Source: Acanthaster planci
Taxonomy: Eukaryota; Echinodermata; Asteroidea; Valvatida; Acanthasteridae
Direction: 5' to 3'
Length of the DNA: 64,000 nt
NCBI RefSeq assembly: GCF_001949145.1
Contig: NW_019091664.1
Location: 12,626-76,625 of the forward strand
Positions 45,533 to 57,100 of the stretch are shown piece by piece; within the stretch, counting starts at the first letter, position 1; each line of letters starts with the position of its first letter. The position numbers were made by a program, and so were the translations under genes. The notes under the pieces were generated by a model. It made no database searches. It was not told the origin of the DNA and saw nothing but the letters and a program-made list of their open reading frames with translations.

Positions 45533-47610
45533 CTGGATAATGGGGAAGAAATTTAGACGATTTGAGTCAGTCTACTCCCCGCTGAGCGAGGTCAAACGAT
45601 TTTCAGGGTTGACCAAGAAAAGTCATTGTGGAAGAAGCTGTTAAAGCTGCCACAGGTAAGATGAGACCCAGTGTCGTAAATTGGATGAATTTTTGCCTGG
45701 TAATATTGAGGCCGGTTAATAGTGAAGCTAACATGAACTCGACACTGCTTATCAGTTTAAACATTCGGCCTGCGAATTCACAAGAGAAAAACTTAATTTA
45801 AACACACGTTTTCGCTGTCAGTGCTTTGCTAAGTCAAATTCGCTTTGTTTAGCGATCGCCTGAAGTACGAACCAGCCCCCAAAAATGAAAAAAAAAATGT
45901 CTTGAATGATTCATTGTCTTCTTTTAAACTTTGTTAGACTTGAGCAGCACCTGTTTGATACCGCGTGATCCTAGTCTCTTAAAAACGCTTGTATTCAGGA
46001 GTAAATTAATTTATCCGTGTCACTTTTCAAGGCTCTTCATCCAAAGAAATATTTCATATGTGAGCAGTACCGCCAAGGACATCATGACCAAAAACTCTTT
46101 GTCCAGCTGTACACACTAGATCACGACCCGGCACCAAACGTCTTAGAATAATCATGGTCTTTTACTAATCTAAAAGCTCTTACATATACGGTAAAAACTG
46201 CGCACAACAGAAAAAGTAGTTGTGTGATGTCATCGTCACGTGACTCGCAGAGTGGACAAAACTTACTTCCTGACGGGCAAAAGTCGCAGGTGGTACCATT
46301 CCAGTTCTCTTGACAGATGCAGATGAAGTCAACGGTGTTTGGTACACTACCAGGCACAGAGCTGCACACGCCTCCATTCAGACATGGATTGGAGCTAAGG
46401 GCGATATAAAAATGACCCGACAGTTTATGGTAATCCGGACAGGAACAGCAGATAGGACTGGTCTCCTATTAGGAGACCAGTCAACGGAGCCTGAGGCGCC
46501 ATGCTAGGTACGATGGCACCGTTTTTTCGCTGCGGCGATCGGTACCCAGTTGATTCGCACCATCTGACTCATTTTCGTCTTGACGGCAAACCAGCATGAC
46601 GCGTCAAGTGAGCGTCGGCACATAATGGCGACGGTGTTTTAATATCTGACCATTTAATACCAAGGTCTAAATGATGTTAGCAACTGATGTCTAAATTATT
46701 CCACCTTGACAAGCAGGATAAAACGAGAGCTCTACAGTATAATCAAGTTTACATTTTCAAAAGGTGAAAGACATTTTTCGAAGTCCGTTTCTATAGTTAT
46801 TTTTTTTCCAGTTTCGCTTTTATGAGAACAGTTAAGCAACCCATGCCCTTTTAAAACCATCCCCAGTGATGCTCAAGAAAAGCAAAATAAAAATTAACAA
46901 TGTCAAGTGCAATTATTTGGGTCTGTCTGAGAAACATATTGTAAAGAAAAGGAAGAGTTCCCCCCCCCCCATACACGGACGCCGGTAATTACTCCCTACA
47001 TTGATCCATTAGCCATCAGAAAGCAAAACATGTCCAGAAAAGTTCAATGCAGGAGAGAAAATACCAAGACGTTTAATGAGAAAACAGAATTTGTCAGACC
47101 AGACTCGTAAGGGTTTGTGCACGGGTGTCAAGTGGCACCCGTGTATGGAACTCCGGCCGGAAAAGGAAAGTTTGACAATACCCAGAATTCCAAGGATTTC
47201 GGTATTAATGATGGCCCTCAGACTTCGTTTGCTGCATGTTTCGTTTGGAACTTTACAGCACAGATAAGCCAACCACGGGAAAAATAAATGTGCAGTTTGG
47301 CTTCCCGTTTTACGCCATGGCCGCTGTACCAAACCAAAGTAATTTCTTCAGCCAGCAACTAGTAGGGCCCACTCCAGGACAATTAATTGTTCAACGCTCA
47401 CCTGCAGGGGCAGTCGCGCAGGGGTGGCGGCGGTGAGGCCTGTGGCGGTGGTGGTACCCGATGCAGTCTTCTGGCGTAGACGACTGGCTGAAACGAGTCG
47501 GCCAGCTGTGACTGGAAACGACGAAAGATACCGCGAACCTCCCTGACATGGACGATGGAGCACAATCCAAGGATAAGCAAAATGGTGGTCGGCCGGGCAA
47601 AACAAGGCAT
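45402..47610 (-). CDS. Small secreted EGF plus DGGPG/GTDCNDC cysteine-rich protein, three exons
   Basis: Exons 47610-47402, 46394-46267 and 45532-45402 join with matching phases (2, then 1) to 155 residues. Residues 1-27 are a signal peptide (TTILLILGLCSIV). Residues 28-66 are basic and proline-rich, with Arg pairs that could be processing sites (FRRF, ARRL) and two runs of prolines. Residues 67-106 are one EGF domain (PCLNGGVCSS, FICICQENWNGTTC). Residues 116-154 form a second cysteine module: CSETCLPHRNNDICNDGG followed by GTDCNDC. This resembles short NDG.CDDGGPG....C..GTDC.DC repeats known from extracellular proteins of protists and invertebrates, distantly like LNR repeats. I know no named orthologue; it could be a secreted ligand or matrix peptide. 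An alternative upstream ATG at 47670 would put 20 residues before the hydrophobic leader and is less likely. Confidence 0.82.
46267..46394 (-). CDS. EGF/DGGPG protein exon 2 (EGF domain)
   Basis: Encodes SNPCLNGGVCSSVPGS and then FICICQENWNGTTCDFCPSG, a canonical EGF domain carried on one exon. Acceptor cccttag, donor gtaagt, ends in phase 1. Confidence 0.9.
46456..46482. repeat. Perfect 13-bp-stem palindrome
   Basis: gactggtctccta, one central t, then its exact reverse complement, giving 27 bases without mismatch. It lies in the intron between exons 1 and 2 of the EGF/DGGPG gene. Confidence 0.95.
47402..47610 (-). CDS. EGF/DGGPG protein exon 1 (signal peptide, Pro-rich linker)
   Basis: Starts MPCFARPTTILLILGLCSIV and ends PPPPLRDCPC. 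Donor gtgagc, ends in phase 2. The start was chosen so that the hydrophobic leader is N-terminal. Confidence 0.78.
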
Positions 47611-50600
47611 GTTGGATCTTACGGGAAATAGAAAAGGGTAGAGGTTAACCCGGGGGTCCATTAATTCCACATGATTTAGTCAACTCACTTTGGCCGTGAT
47701 TGGTACTCCAAAATTGACGCGAATGTCCTGGGAAAGTATTAACTCGCCACGGCGAAGCGTTTACTTGGATTTTTTTTTTTTGCTCTCGGAGCAGATAGCT
47801 CCAATCGCGCTCGCGTGCTGAAAGAAACCTTGTGCACTGGCCCAAGAATTACATCTGCATCTAGATCTGAGCCACACCCACGAGCTGGAATGTGAAATGG
47901 TAAAGGAACGGAACCATGCTTTATAATGTTTAAAGTGAGGGTTCGCTCATTTCAGACGCCACTTTTCTGTGTACATGCACAAAGTAAATAGAGGGGAAAA
48001 TGGTTTCATCCTGGCTCCACTTCAGCAGTTGTGTACAAAGTCTATGGAGAGTGAAGAGAATTTTTTAAGTATTTCCCAACAACATCGGTAAATGTTTTTC
48101 AGTCCAGAATTCGTGTCTTTCCAGCGTTTCTGTAATGACTGACTTTTATTGAGATGATATATGGTGAGAAAAGTGGAGTCAGGATGCAACATTTTTTCCA
48201 AATAGATATATGGGGAGGCGAAAGTTTCAGAAATTTTGGAGGAAATTTTTAATTTCTCAGGGAAAGAACTGACTCTTCTGACGCTGACGCTCGGCGATTG
48301 ATTAGGCCGTCATTCTTTCCAGGAATGGAGCCTCATTTCAACCCCCATTTTTCACGTGGTTTATATGAGAAAGCAACACTTTAATTACCGGGAATATCGC
48401 CAGTCTGTGAAGAAACTCTCAGCTCTGCTTCCACACCAGCCTTTGATGAAACGATCTTCAGAACCACACGTATGTTTCCTTCCTCAACTTAGTTCTGCTT
48501 ATTGTTCAAGGTCGTACACTAGCTGGAACGCCAGTGAGCTTTTGTAATGGAAACGAGACATTTGATGGATTATTTTGCCAGTCAATGGTCTTTTGTACTC
48601 AAATATGCGGTAGCCTTTTTCGAGCAGTGATTTATTTCCTCTCTTCATGCAAACCAAAATCATGATATTCTTGCAATCGGGGTTTTCAAAAGAATGTGAA
48701 ACGCATAAATATGAAGCCAGCGTAGAACTAAAGGCCATGATAGTCATTAGCTTCCAAAAGTTTTTTTTTAAGCCAGATTGGCGAACTTAAAAATGAGGTT
48801 CGTTGTGAGTTTATTGTGTCACAGCAATACATAGATTGCTTAATCGAAAGTCCAGTTGATTATTCGAATAGTGCAGAATTTTATTAGGGTTTAATGGTGT
48901 CGATACAAATCAGTTTATGATAATGTCAAGGAACGATTTTCTAATGACGCTGTCGCATGAAATGGCTCAGTATCTCTTTTTAAAAAACTTTCGCACATTT
49001 GGCTTTATCGAGTGTGTCATTACAAACTTCCATTGCAAATATATATGTGGGGTATATCTTCAGGAAAACCCCTACAAGAAAGATTTTCAATGGTTTATAT
49101 TGTACTTTATGTTGGCAACATGAGGTGCGGCGTCTCCATGTGAGACTACGGCATACACAAGTATCGAACACTGGCTACGGCTCTCCACCGCTGCCCCTTT
49201 TAATCAAAATCCGAAGCCGTATCGCAGGAGACATAACTGGGTTATGGCTACCCCTATCATGCGCCGCCCCATACAACCCCATGTATGAACTAACACCGGC
49301 AGTGTTGGGTGAAAAACGTGACCTGCGCGCATGTTGAACAAACAAACTGCATGGAACCATGGTGCGGTCTTTTATTAGTGAGCTCTTTGTAACTATCGTA
49401 TTTTGAATATCAATTCCTTTCCCAAAGGAATTTTCAATAAACATTCCCGGCATAGCTTTTTGCAAACAGACCTGAATTAAACGCGAACAAGAAAATTCAT
49501 ATAAGCATGGAACAGAAGAAACTGAGAATGGAATCTGATTTGCTTCATTTCCATACCTGTCGAATATGGCCGAGTTTCACGCAATTATGAGGAACGCAAA
49601 CCCAAACCGAAAAGTTCCGTCAGTTTGTGGACACTAAATCTTGGCATGAAGCTATGCCTTAGTTTTTGACAGCACGGGAGCAAAATCAAAGCTGTTTTTA
49701 AACAGAAATGTTTGGCATGTGTTGTAATTTTCCTCTTCAAAATATGACTTCCGCATGGAACGTCGTTTCAATCACGTGCCAGTCAAGAATAATGCCTCAA
49801 GTGTGAGTCACATAGGCTAGATTCATTCACCAGGGCAAAATCTTGTGCAAAACACTTTCAGAGCTGAGCCTGCAAACTCTATGGGTAACAGACTTCAGAT
49901 GTTTTCCGCCTGCAAGCTTGGTAAACTCCCAAAGGCCCTTCAACGTCATTTAGTGAGCAAAAATAAAGCATATCTGCGCCAACCTGACACAAGGTTTTCC
50001 CCCGCAACTAATGTTGCTGCCTGTAAAATGAAATTAAATTGATGCGGGTTCATAAACACATCTTGAACGGATAGTTTATTAAATGTACTGCTACCACTAA
50101 CTCTTTCATACATGTAAATACTCTGCTTCTGAAAAATAATAATGGAATACCATTCTGACCTATTGAACAAGGATTGCCAATTGCCCAACGGTCTTTATAA
50201 ATGATGGTGGAGACGGTGGGGAGAGTTTGGAATACGCAAACATACATGTACTGTGTACACAATACTTTACTTAAAATATAAATGTTTATTAATGACATTT
50301 TGCCCACTTACAAATCATTTCGCTGCTACATTCGGCATCTGCATCCAATTTTTACGGTGTTCTTAAATATTTTGGGGTCATCACACACTGCGGGGTAATT
50401 TCAAATGGGGTAATGGACAAAATGTGCATGTAATCCTACATTTAAAAGATACGATAAACACCTTGGGCAAACCTTTTGAAATAAAACAACACTCAACCCG
50501 CACTCCATCTAACATTAATTATCAAGTCCATCTGACGAATCATGGAGGACTCTAAAGCGCAATTGGTCAAAATAAACAACTTTGAAAGCCTGTGGCATTT

Positions 50601-51182
50601 CACTGGGGGCTGGAAGAAATCCTCTTTTAAAATTTTGACTTGCAACCTCATTTCACATGATCTGCTGACAGTGTTTAGGACTGCATCTTTGCCGATTGGC
50701 AAGTGAGGAGAATCTTGTTGGTCAGAGAGTTTACAAGCAATGTTGGCCTGATTTTATTCAACTTTATTTTGACACAGTTCAGAGCTTTCACTCTGGTGTT
50801 ACACCAACCTAAATGGATATGTAAGAATTTGGCTGTTGCCTTTAAAAAAGAAAGCAGTAATTATTCATGTGACAAGTACATAAGAAACATGCAATGTGGA
50901 ATCAGCAAATTTGATTCTGGGCTGAATTCAAGCCAATCACCACATTTATACTCTTGACTCCTGAGCAAATGAAGGGCAGAAGTATGACTAATGGCTAAGT
51001 GAGAACATATACTCGATCCAGCCAGAAATATAGTCTTGCATCATGTTACAAACGAGTACAGACACGTAAAGGTTTCCACTCGGTCTGTGCAATGAATTGG
51101 CAGAGTTATATGAACATGTACAACATTTTCTTACAGCCACGCTTATCGAGAGTTTACACAGTCAAGGATCAATGCGATCCCT
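47611..51182. other. Intergenic region between the EGF gene and SDHAF4
   Basis: Holds the EGF gene promoter side (above 47610) and the SDHAF4 3' UTR side (candidate AATAAA on the minus strand at 50753-50758). No coding exon recognised. Confidence 0.5.
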
Positions 51183-51475
51183 TCAAAAATCTATGCATCG
51201 TCCCTTCCGCTCCCAGTCCCCGTATCTGGTGGGCTCAGGGCCTCTTGGGCCACCTCTCTCTCCTGTGACAGGGTTGATATCATCAGGGAAGGCTTCCAGA
51301 GGTTCCTTCTCGGCATCACGGTGCTTCTCTGATGGGCTGTCGTGCTTGCCAACGGGAGTGTAGGGCTTCTTAAGGGGTGGCTTCCCACTGTTTGGAGGTG
51401 ACTGGGAGTACAGTCGGTGCTGTAAATGTGCTAAGTGTTCTGTGACCAGTGGTAAGCTCCTAAGGCAATGCCAAC
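51183..51475 (-). CDS. SDHAF4: SDHAF4 exon 2 (family signature, stop)
   Basis: Encodes [10 protein letters not shown] through [16 protein letters not shown] and the stop at 51185-51183. Acceptor ctgcag, enters in phase 1. Confidence 0.97.
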
Positions 51476-52556
51476 CTGCAGAAAAAAATACACTGAACGT
51501 AAACAACTTTTAGCAAAAGGCATTTGCTGAAAAGCTTGAAATTTTAAGCTGCATAAGGTTTTGTCACTCAACTTGATTAAAGAATAAGTCTGAAAGAGTT
51601 CCATATATGGGCAACACTTGATACCTATGACTGAGACTTGTTTGAAAAAAACTATGTTGTGTTTTCTAACAGTTTCTAACAGTAGAGGTGCACATCATAA
51701 CTCCAGGACTGTCCCTGACTTGGGGACAACACCAGTCCCCCACAAGAGAGAATGTCCCCATACAAGGGGGACATTTTTCCAAGTGGCCTTGGGTCAAAAA
51801 TATCCATGCACTGTTATAATTTTTTACTCCCAGATTTTCCATTCATTTAAGGTGTTCCAATTGTTTTATATGAGCTTTGCACCATGCCACTGGATTAAGT
51901 ATATGTAAAGGACTGATATTTGGAAAAATTGTTATGATAGGTCTACATGTACAGTCTTTTTTCCCACCCTTTATGCTAACTTGAATACACTTGCTCACAA
52001 TCTTAGAAGTACAATGTAAATGGTAAAATTTTTTTAACGGCAGCCTTGGGTGGTTTTTTTTCTGCTGAATCAAATCAGGCCTATGGTAATAAAAGAATCC
52101 CCAGGGCAATGGTACTTGTACAATCTCCAAGCCCACTTGAAAAAAATTGTCCCCACTTAGGCCCTTGTAACATGATTAATAAATTTATTAGGCGGACATT
52201 CTCTGTTTTGGGGACTGATTTTGTCCCCAAATAAAGGGACTCCTCCACATTCAGGGACAGTCCCTGAGTTGTGATCTACGGCTAGGCTACAGCTCACCCC
52301 ACAGTAGGCCTATTCATAATAGACCTAGTTCTGCCACGAACTTAGTTCTGGGCGTATGAGCAAATGCTTCAAAATAAGCCTTGGCCTAACACTGTTTTGC
52401 ACCATTTATTTCAATATCAGTCAAATAAATAAATTTTCTACGAAGCATACCATCCCTTGATCGCCTTTCAATGCTGTTCTTGGCTAACAAAAAAGAGTTC
52501 ACAGGCTTCAAAAAGAGGAACTGTTTCACAACACGGAGAGCTAAGGGCGCCGCCAT
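51183..52556 (-). CDS. SDHAF4: Succinate dehydrogenase assembly factor 4, complete, two exons
   Basis: SDHAF4 binds flavinylated SDHA in the mitochondrial matrix and helps it join SDHB during complex II assembly. Exons 52556-52451 and 51475-51183 join in phase 1 to 132 residues (human 108). The N-terminus [18 protein letters not shown] is a basic amphipathic import signal. The C-terminus carries the family signature almost unchanged: [51 protein letters not shown] and GRCIDF-stop. The intron contains a MITE-like inverted-repeat element. The gene is head to head with HAUS6. Confidence 0.97.
51682..52279. mobile_element. MITE in the SDHAF4 intron
   Basis: Inverted ends of about 80 bp: left contains ccaggactgtccctgacttg and agagagaatgtcccc; the reverse complement of the right contains cagggactgtccctgaatgt and agagaatgtcc. 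The outermost words gtaga and tctac also match. Interior about 430 bp, non-coding. Confidence 0.75.
52451..52556 (-). CDS. SDHAF4: SDHAF4 exon 1 (start codon, import signal)
   Basis: Encodes [20 protein letters not shown] and continues to IERRSRD; 35 codons plus one base, donor gtatgc. The ATG context is gccgccATG read inversely as gaac(a)agATGGCGGCG. The upstream in-frame ATG at 52619 would add a leader without an import pattern. Confidence 0.9.
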
Positions 52557-53965
52557 CTTGTTATGAAATGAGCATGGAACTATGGGAAATTTAGGGATAA
52601 TCAATTGTTTATTTCCCAAATCTAATATACCCTCCGAAATTCATTGTGTTCTAAATACTTTCAAAATTTCATTGTACCAAATTTTAAATTAGACATTTAA
52701 ACAAAACTGGTGGTTATAACATTTGAATTGTTGCTCATTTTTCTAAATAAATATCTGTTAGTGCATTTGAACTAAAATAAGTTAATCAAACATTGGCGGT
52801 TCTATTGAACTTCACGCTCTTTTCGTTTCGTCTGTTGCCAGTCTACTTTATTTGCAACGCGAACGATGTTGAGTTGCGAAGTGCGATTTCATATTTGTTG
52901 ATGGTTTCTTCTTTGAGATATCAACGTACGATTTGCTGTAATGGATAACACCCCATATGGCACAGTACATTTAGTAACGGGTAAGTAGCTAATGTCATGA
53001 TGATCTGATTGATTGTGGGACAACTCGCTCGACAGCGATCGATCGGCCGTTTACCCACTCGACTTGGCCATCTCGGCACGCTCGGACAGTCATGGCCGGC
53101 GCGGCAGTGGGCATGGTGGGGGTGTAACCTAGACCGTAAACATGAAACAGGGCCCAACGAATACTCCTCCGTCGTATACATGTACTGGGCTCTGTCCCGA
53201 TTAATAGGGATTTCGTTCGAAAACTTAATCCGGGCCATCCAGGGGTGTAACTAAACATCCGCATAATTTTATGAGCTGAAATTGCACCGGTATGTTCACT
53301 ACTTATGGTGTAAACCATCTGCTAGGTTGTTAATTGTAGAAAACCTTTTTCACCACCTACTGGCTTTCTTAAATGCCAAAAGGCAAACTTTTTGGGCTTT
53401 AGTGATATTTCCGACTTCAAAATCTGACCGTTTTCACTCAACACACGGACGACACTCCAACTTTTCGCTGTCTGCTCCATTCTAATATGCGGGCCAAGAT
53501 TTTGCGACTGCAGTGACTCTATGGGTGAACATGGTCCTCTAATGAAACGGCAAGAGCGGCCCATAAGTAGTCAGGGCACAAGACGTATTGACCAGGAAGC
53601 AGTTGTTGGTAGCACGCCCAACCGTCATGATCAACAAGTCTTGTGCCCAGACCACGTATAGGCCACTCGTGCGAGTTTCTGGGAGGACCTTGTTCGCCCA
53701 TGGAGTTATTCAGCCCGCGTATTTGAATGGAGCAGGCGGCGAAAAGTGCAAAAAGTGTCGTGTGTGTGTGTCCAGTGAAAACGGTCAGATTTTGACAGAT
53801 TTTGCAGTCGGAAATATCATTAAAGCCCCCCAAAGATCAGTTGAAAGATTTGAAGGTACTTGTACATTTACAGTTTGCCTTTTTTCTTTCCCCAGATTGG
53901 TGATTTCTCAGTCAACAAAATTCGACAGCCACATTTACAAGGTCGTCATTTCAAACAGTGACATC
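52557..53965. promoter_or_regulatory. Intergenic head-to-head region between SDHAF4 and HAUS6
   Basis: 1.4 kb between the two start codons. It should hold both promoters, but I see no clear TATA box. The half nearest HAUS6 is occupied by a foldback element (53335-53845), so HAUS6 transcription probably starts either before that element with a spliced 5' UTR (acceptor-like site ending at 53895) or after it. Confidence 0.4.
53335..53845. mobile_element. Foldback element upstream of HAUS6
   Basis: Left arm (53340-53585) and right arm (53590-53840) are inverted copies. Examples: tatttccgacttcaaaatct against the reverse of gattttgcagtcggaaatat, and gggcacaagacgt against the reverse of aagtcttgtgccc. 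Both arms carry the flank of the word tgctccattc. Confidence 0.8.
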
Positions 53966-54111
53966 ATGAGCAAGAAGAAGAGCAGAAGCCACGCCTTGCA
54001 GAGTCTGCTGCCAGACTCCTTGGAGACCAGGGAGATCTTCTTCACCAACTTGTTGCTTCTGGGCTTTGAGCCGGCAGAGGCAGAGAGGAGGCACACCATT
54101 CCATTCAACAG
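53966..54111 (+). CDS. HAUS6: HAUS6 exon 1 (start codon)
   Basis: Starts MSKKKSRSHALQSLLPDSLE and contains FFTNLLLLGFEPAEAERR. Donor gtttgt, ends in phase 2. The frame stays open upstream to 53588 and an acceptor-like ttccccag ends at 53895, so a 5' UTR intron ending there is likely. The ATG at 53966 best fits the family N-terminus. Confidence 0.88.
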
Positions 54112-57100
54112 GTTTGTGGGTGGTTGCAGAAGACAGCGATACTCTGTGTACATGGACATTAGATTGGCGAAGCCAATGGGTCTGCGTGTATATGATGAAT
54201 TTTATTTGACAAACTTTGGAGTAACTTTATGCTATTCTCTTCATCGGTGTCTGAATATTTTTGACATGATTCAGGTATTGACCCTAACCTTCCCCAACCA
54301 CGCAGAATTAAACAGGAGTAAAGTGTTTGATTCTGTGGGGATAGGGCTGGTAGGCCCAGACAGCTGGCTTTTGCATTGGGTTTGGCATACCTCAGAAAAG
54401 GTCCAACAGCCTCTGCACAAGGTCCCATATGGGTGTTTAACTTTGTGTGAATGGGGAAGGTTAGGTCCAGCAACCCTTGGGCAGTTAGGGTTGAAGTGTA
54501 TTGGCCGGACATATTGAATTGAGAGAGAGGTCAACTTTTAGATTTTGGAATCTGAGCATAAAAATGAAAGCACTGAAATAAATCGTCATTACAAATTCAT
54601 ATCATTTATTCTGATGATGAATGTTAAATTTGTGATCAATCATGTTTAGATGTTTTTGCGCCACAATTCCCCCCCCCCCAAAAAAAAGGCCTTGGAACCA
54701 CTACATGTTGTCTGGCATCACCCATTTAACGGATTACATTGAATAAGATCCCAATCAAAACTAGCTTCCCTGTAACACTTGACACATTGGGGGCAGTATT
54801 TGCTGTGATGTTTCTCAGGGAAGATGCTCTTAAATTGGTTTCTCTGATCATCTCATGGACCCAAAATGTTTCTCTTTGCAAACATTTCTGTGAAAGGCTT
54901 GCACATTGGCTTGTTACGTGTGCCAGTACCTTTACTCACGTTACAATAGATCACTCAAGGGAAAGGAAATTTAAAACAGCAAATGAATTCAGCAGTTTCT
55001 TGTGCAAAACAGGCTGAAGAATTAATTGTTGAAGTAATACATGTAAGGTACATGTTCACTTCACTCTCAACTGTGAATATTGGACATGTCGGTGGATGTG
55101 AGCCTCAACCGTAGAGGGCTTTTGCAGTATAGGCCTACAGTAATACATGTACTTGTGTAGAAGAAATGGTTGTTTGGTGGGAACAATGCCGAAAGCACCC
55201 CTCTACCAACATTTTTTTCTCAAAGAGATTACTGTTCAACATGACATTCAGCAATGCGTTTATATCATCCTCAAGTTATTTATTAGTCTTGCATTGTTTG
55301 TGTACATTACTGCACATTATCACAGAACACAAATGTATATTGAGCCTTGTAAACACTTCCAATGTAAAAAGCAGGAAAGAACTTGCTATTGTCCGTAAAA
55401 AATTGCGTTTTTGTTTTAAATGTTTTCAGGGACATGTTTGCTCTTCCTAACAAGAAAGCATTTGAAGTTGTCATGCATTTCTTGTTTGAGCGACTGAATC
55501 CACCCATGGCGCACGACAAGTTCAGGCAAGTGGTCTCATTTTGTTTGCCGCATTTACTTGGTGTCATCATTCATTCATCATCAGGCCTTAGCATTTTACT
55601 TTTGTGGCAATCGCGTTAGTCAGAGTTTTTCTCAAGATCAAATACCGTGTTCCTTGCACCGAGGATGGAGCAGAGTTTGTACCTCCAGCAGTAGCTTCTC
55701 TGCTCTCTGAGTCACTGCTCTGCGCGTCTTTTTATCAGTGTTCTTTCTGGTTTATTTAAAGGGATTGCTGGCCTATCTGCGACAAGAAGCACGAGCAAGC
55801 TTTCAGGAAGACGATAAGCAACCAGCTCTCAGAGATAGCAGCTGTATGTTTTAAAAAATGAATACATGTAATTTGTACAGTCAAAAAATTCTTAGTTTGC
55901 CTACCACACTTTCATTTGGTATGGTACAGGATGTTTGAGAACTGCATCATATTTTGACCAATGCAAAATAGTTTTAGATTAAACACTTCGTCCTGTAGGA
56001 AAGAGACTGTAGTTCTGGAATCTTTGTGGTACGAGCCTCGAGCTTGACCAAGAGAGGGCACAATTTTGCCTAGCGATGCAGGCATCTTTAGTAGGAGGTG
56101 CGCTTTGCTGATTCACAAATGGCTATGAAATACACGCATTATGGTTGTATCGCTACCAACAAAATAAGCACTCTCCATCAGCACGATCCTTTTCAACCGA
56201 TGAGGGGGCGGTTCTGCTCAAGGCTTTGTCATGGCTTCATAATCTACTTTACATTCCGATCTGTGGCAGGTAGCGTACAGATTGTAGGATCGCGATTAAC
56301 CTGTGAGATGGCCTTTTTTTGTCCATGGGCGTGGCACTTTACCATTGCGGGTATTTGATGTACATTGTAAAGTTGGGTTGGGTCTCAGTCAGTTGTTTGT
56401 GCCAAAATAACAACATCAGGGCTATTCCAGCCATGGGGGGGGGAATAGATGATCTTTGGAAAATTCTAGCCAACGATTGCATTTGTACCTGCAGCAAGTC
56501 AAGGAACTTTGTCATTGCGACTTACCAGAAGGATACAATTTCCTTTTGAAATGCCCGATGTCTCCCAATCAGATCAAGTGTATTTTTTTTCTGTTGCAGG
56601 AGGATCCGTTGGCTAACCTGCCTCGGATTGTACCCTCTCTGTTCATGTCGCCCGGCGGTGACAGGTTCTACTCCCTCCTGCTGCACTTCTCCCAGTACGT
56701 CCTGATGAAAGTCCTCAAGCAAGAGAACGGTAAATAGTACAATACATCCTAACTGCCTTAAGCTCTACTGAATCTGGGAAATGATTGTCCACTGCATGTA
56801 ATGCAGCTTTCGTAACAGGATCATGTTTACTTTGAAATACGGAGCACTTTCTTTAAACTGTTGCATAGTCCTTTAATAGTTCAGATGATATTTTTCAATG
56901 TCATTTAATATATTTATTTTTGATTTATTTCATATATTTTTTATTACTTTGCATAAATTCCATTATTGCTGAATGAGGAAGAACTGACTGATGGATTCCT
57001 GGCCAAGGATCCTAATAGCTCATTTACAATTACACATGTACCCCTTGTTCACATCCTGCCAGATTCGATGTGATTCCATTACGCTGTGTATCAAACAGTA

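Noticed and set aside
53588-54517. Plus-strand ORF of 309 codons as one gene
   Set aside because: Only 53966-54111 is coding (HAUS6 exon 1). The upstream part is the foldback element and the downstream part is intron with an inverted repeat.
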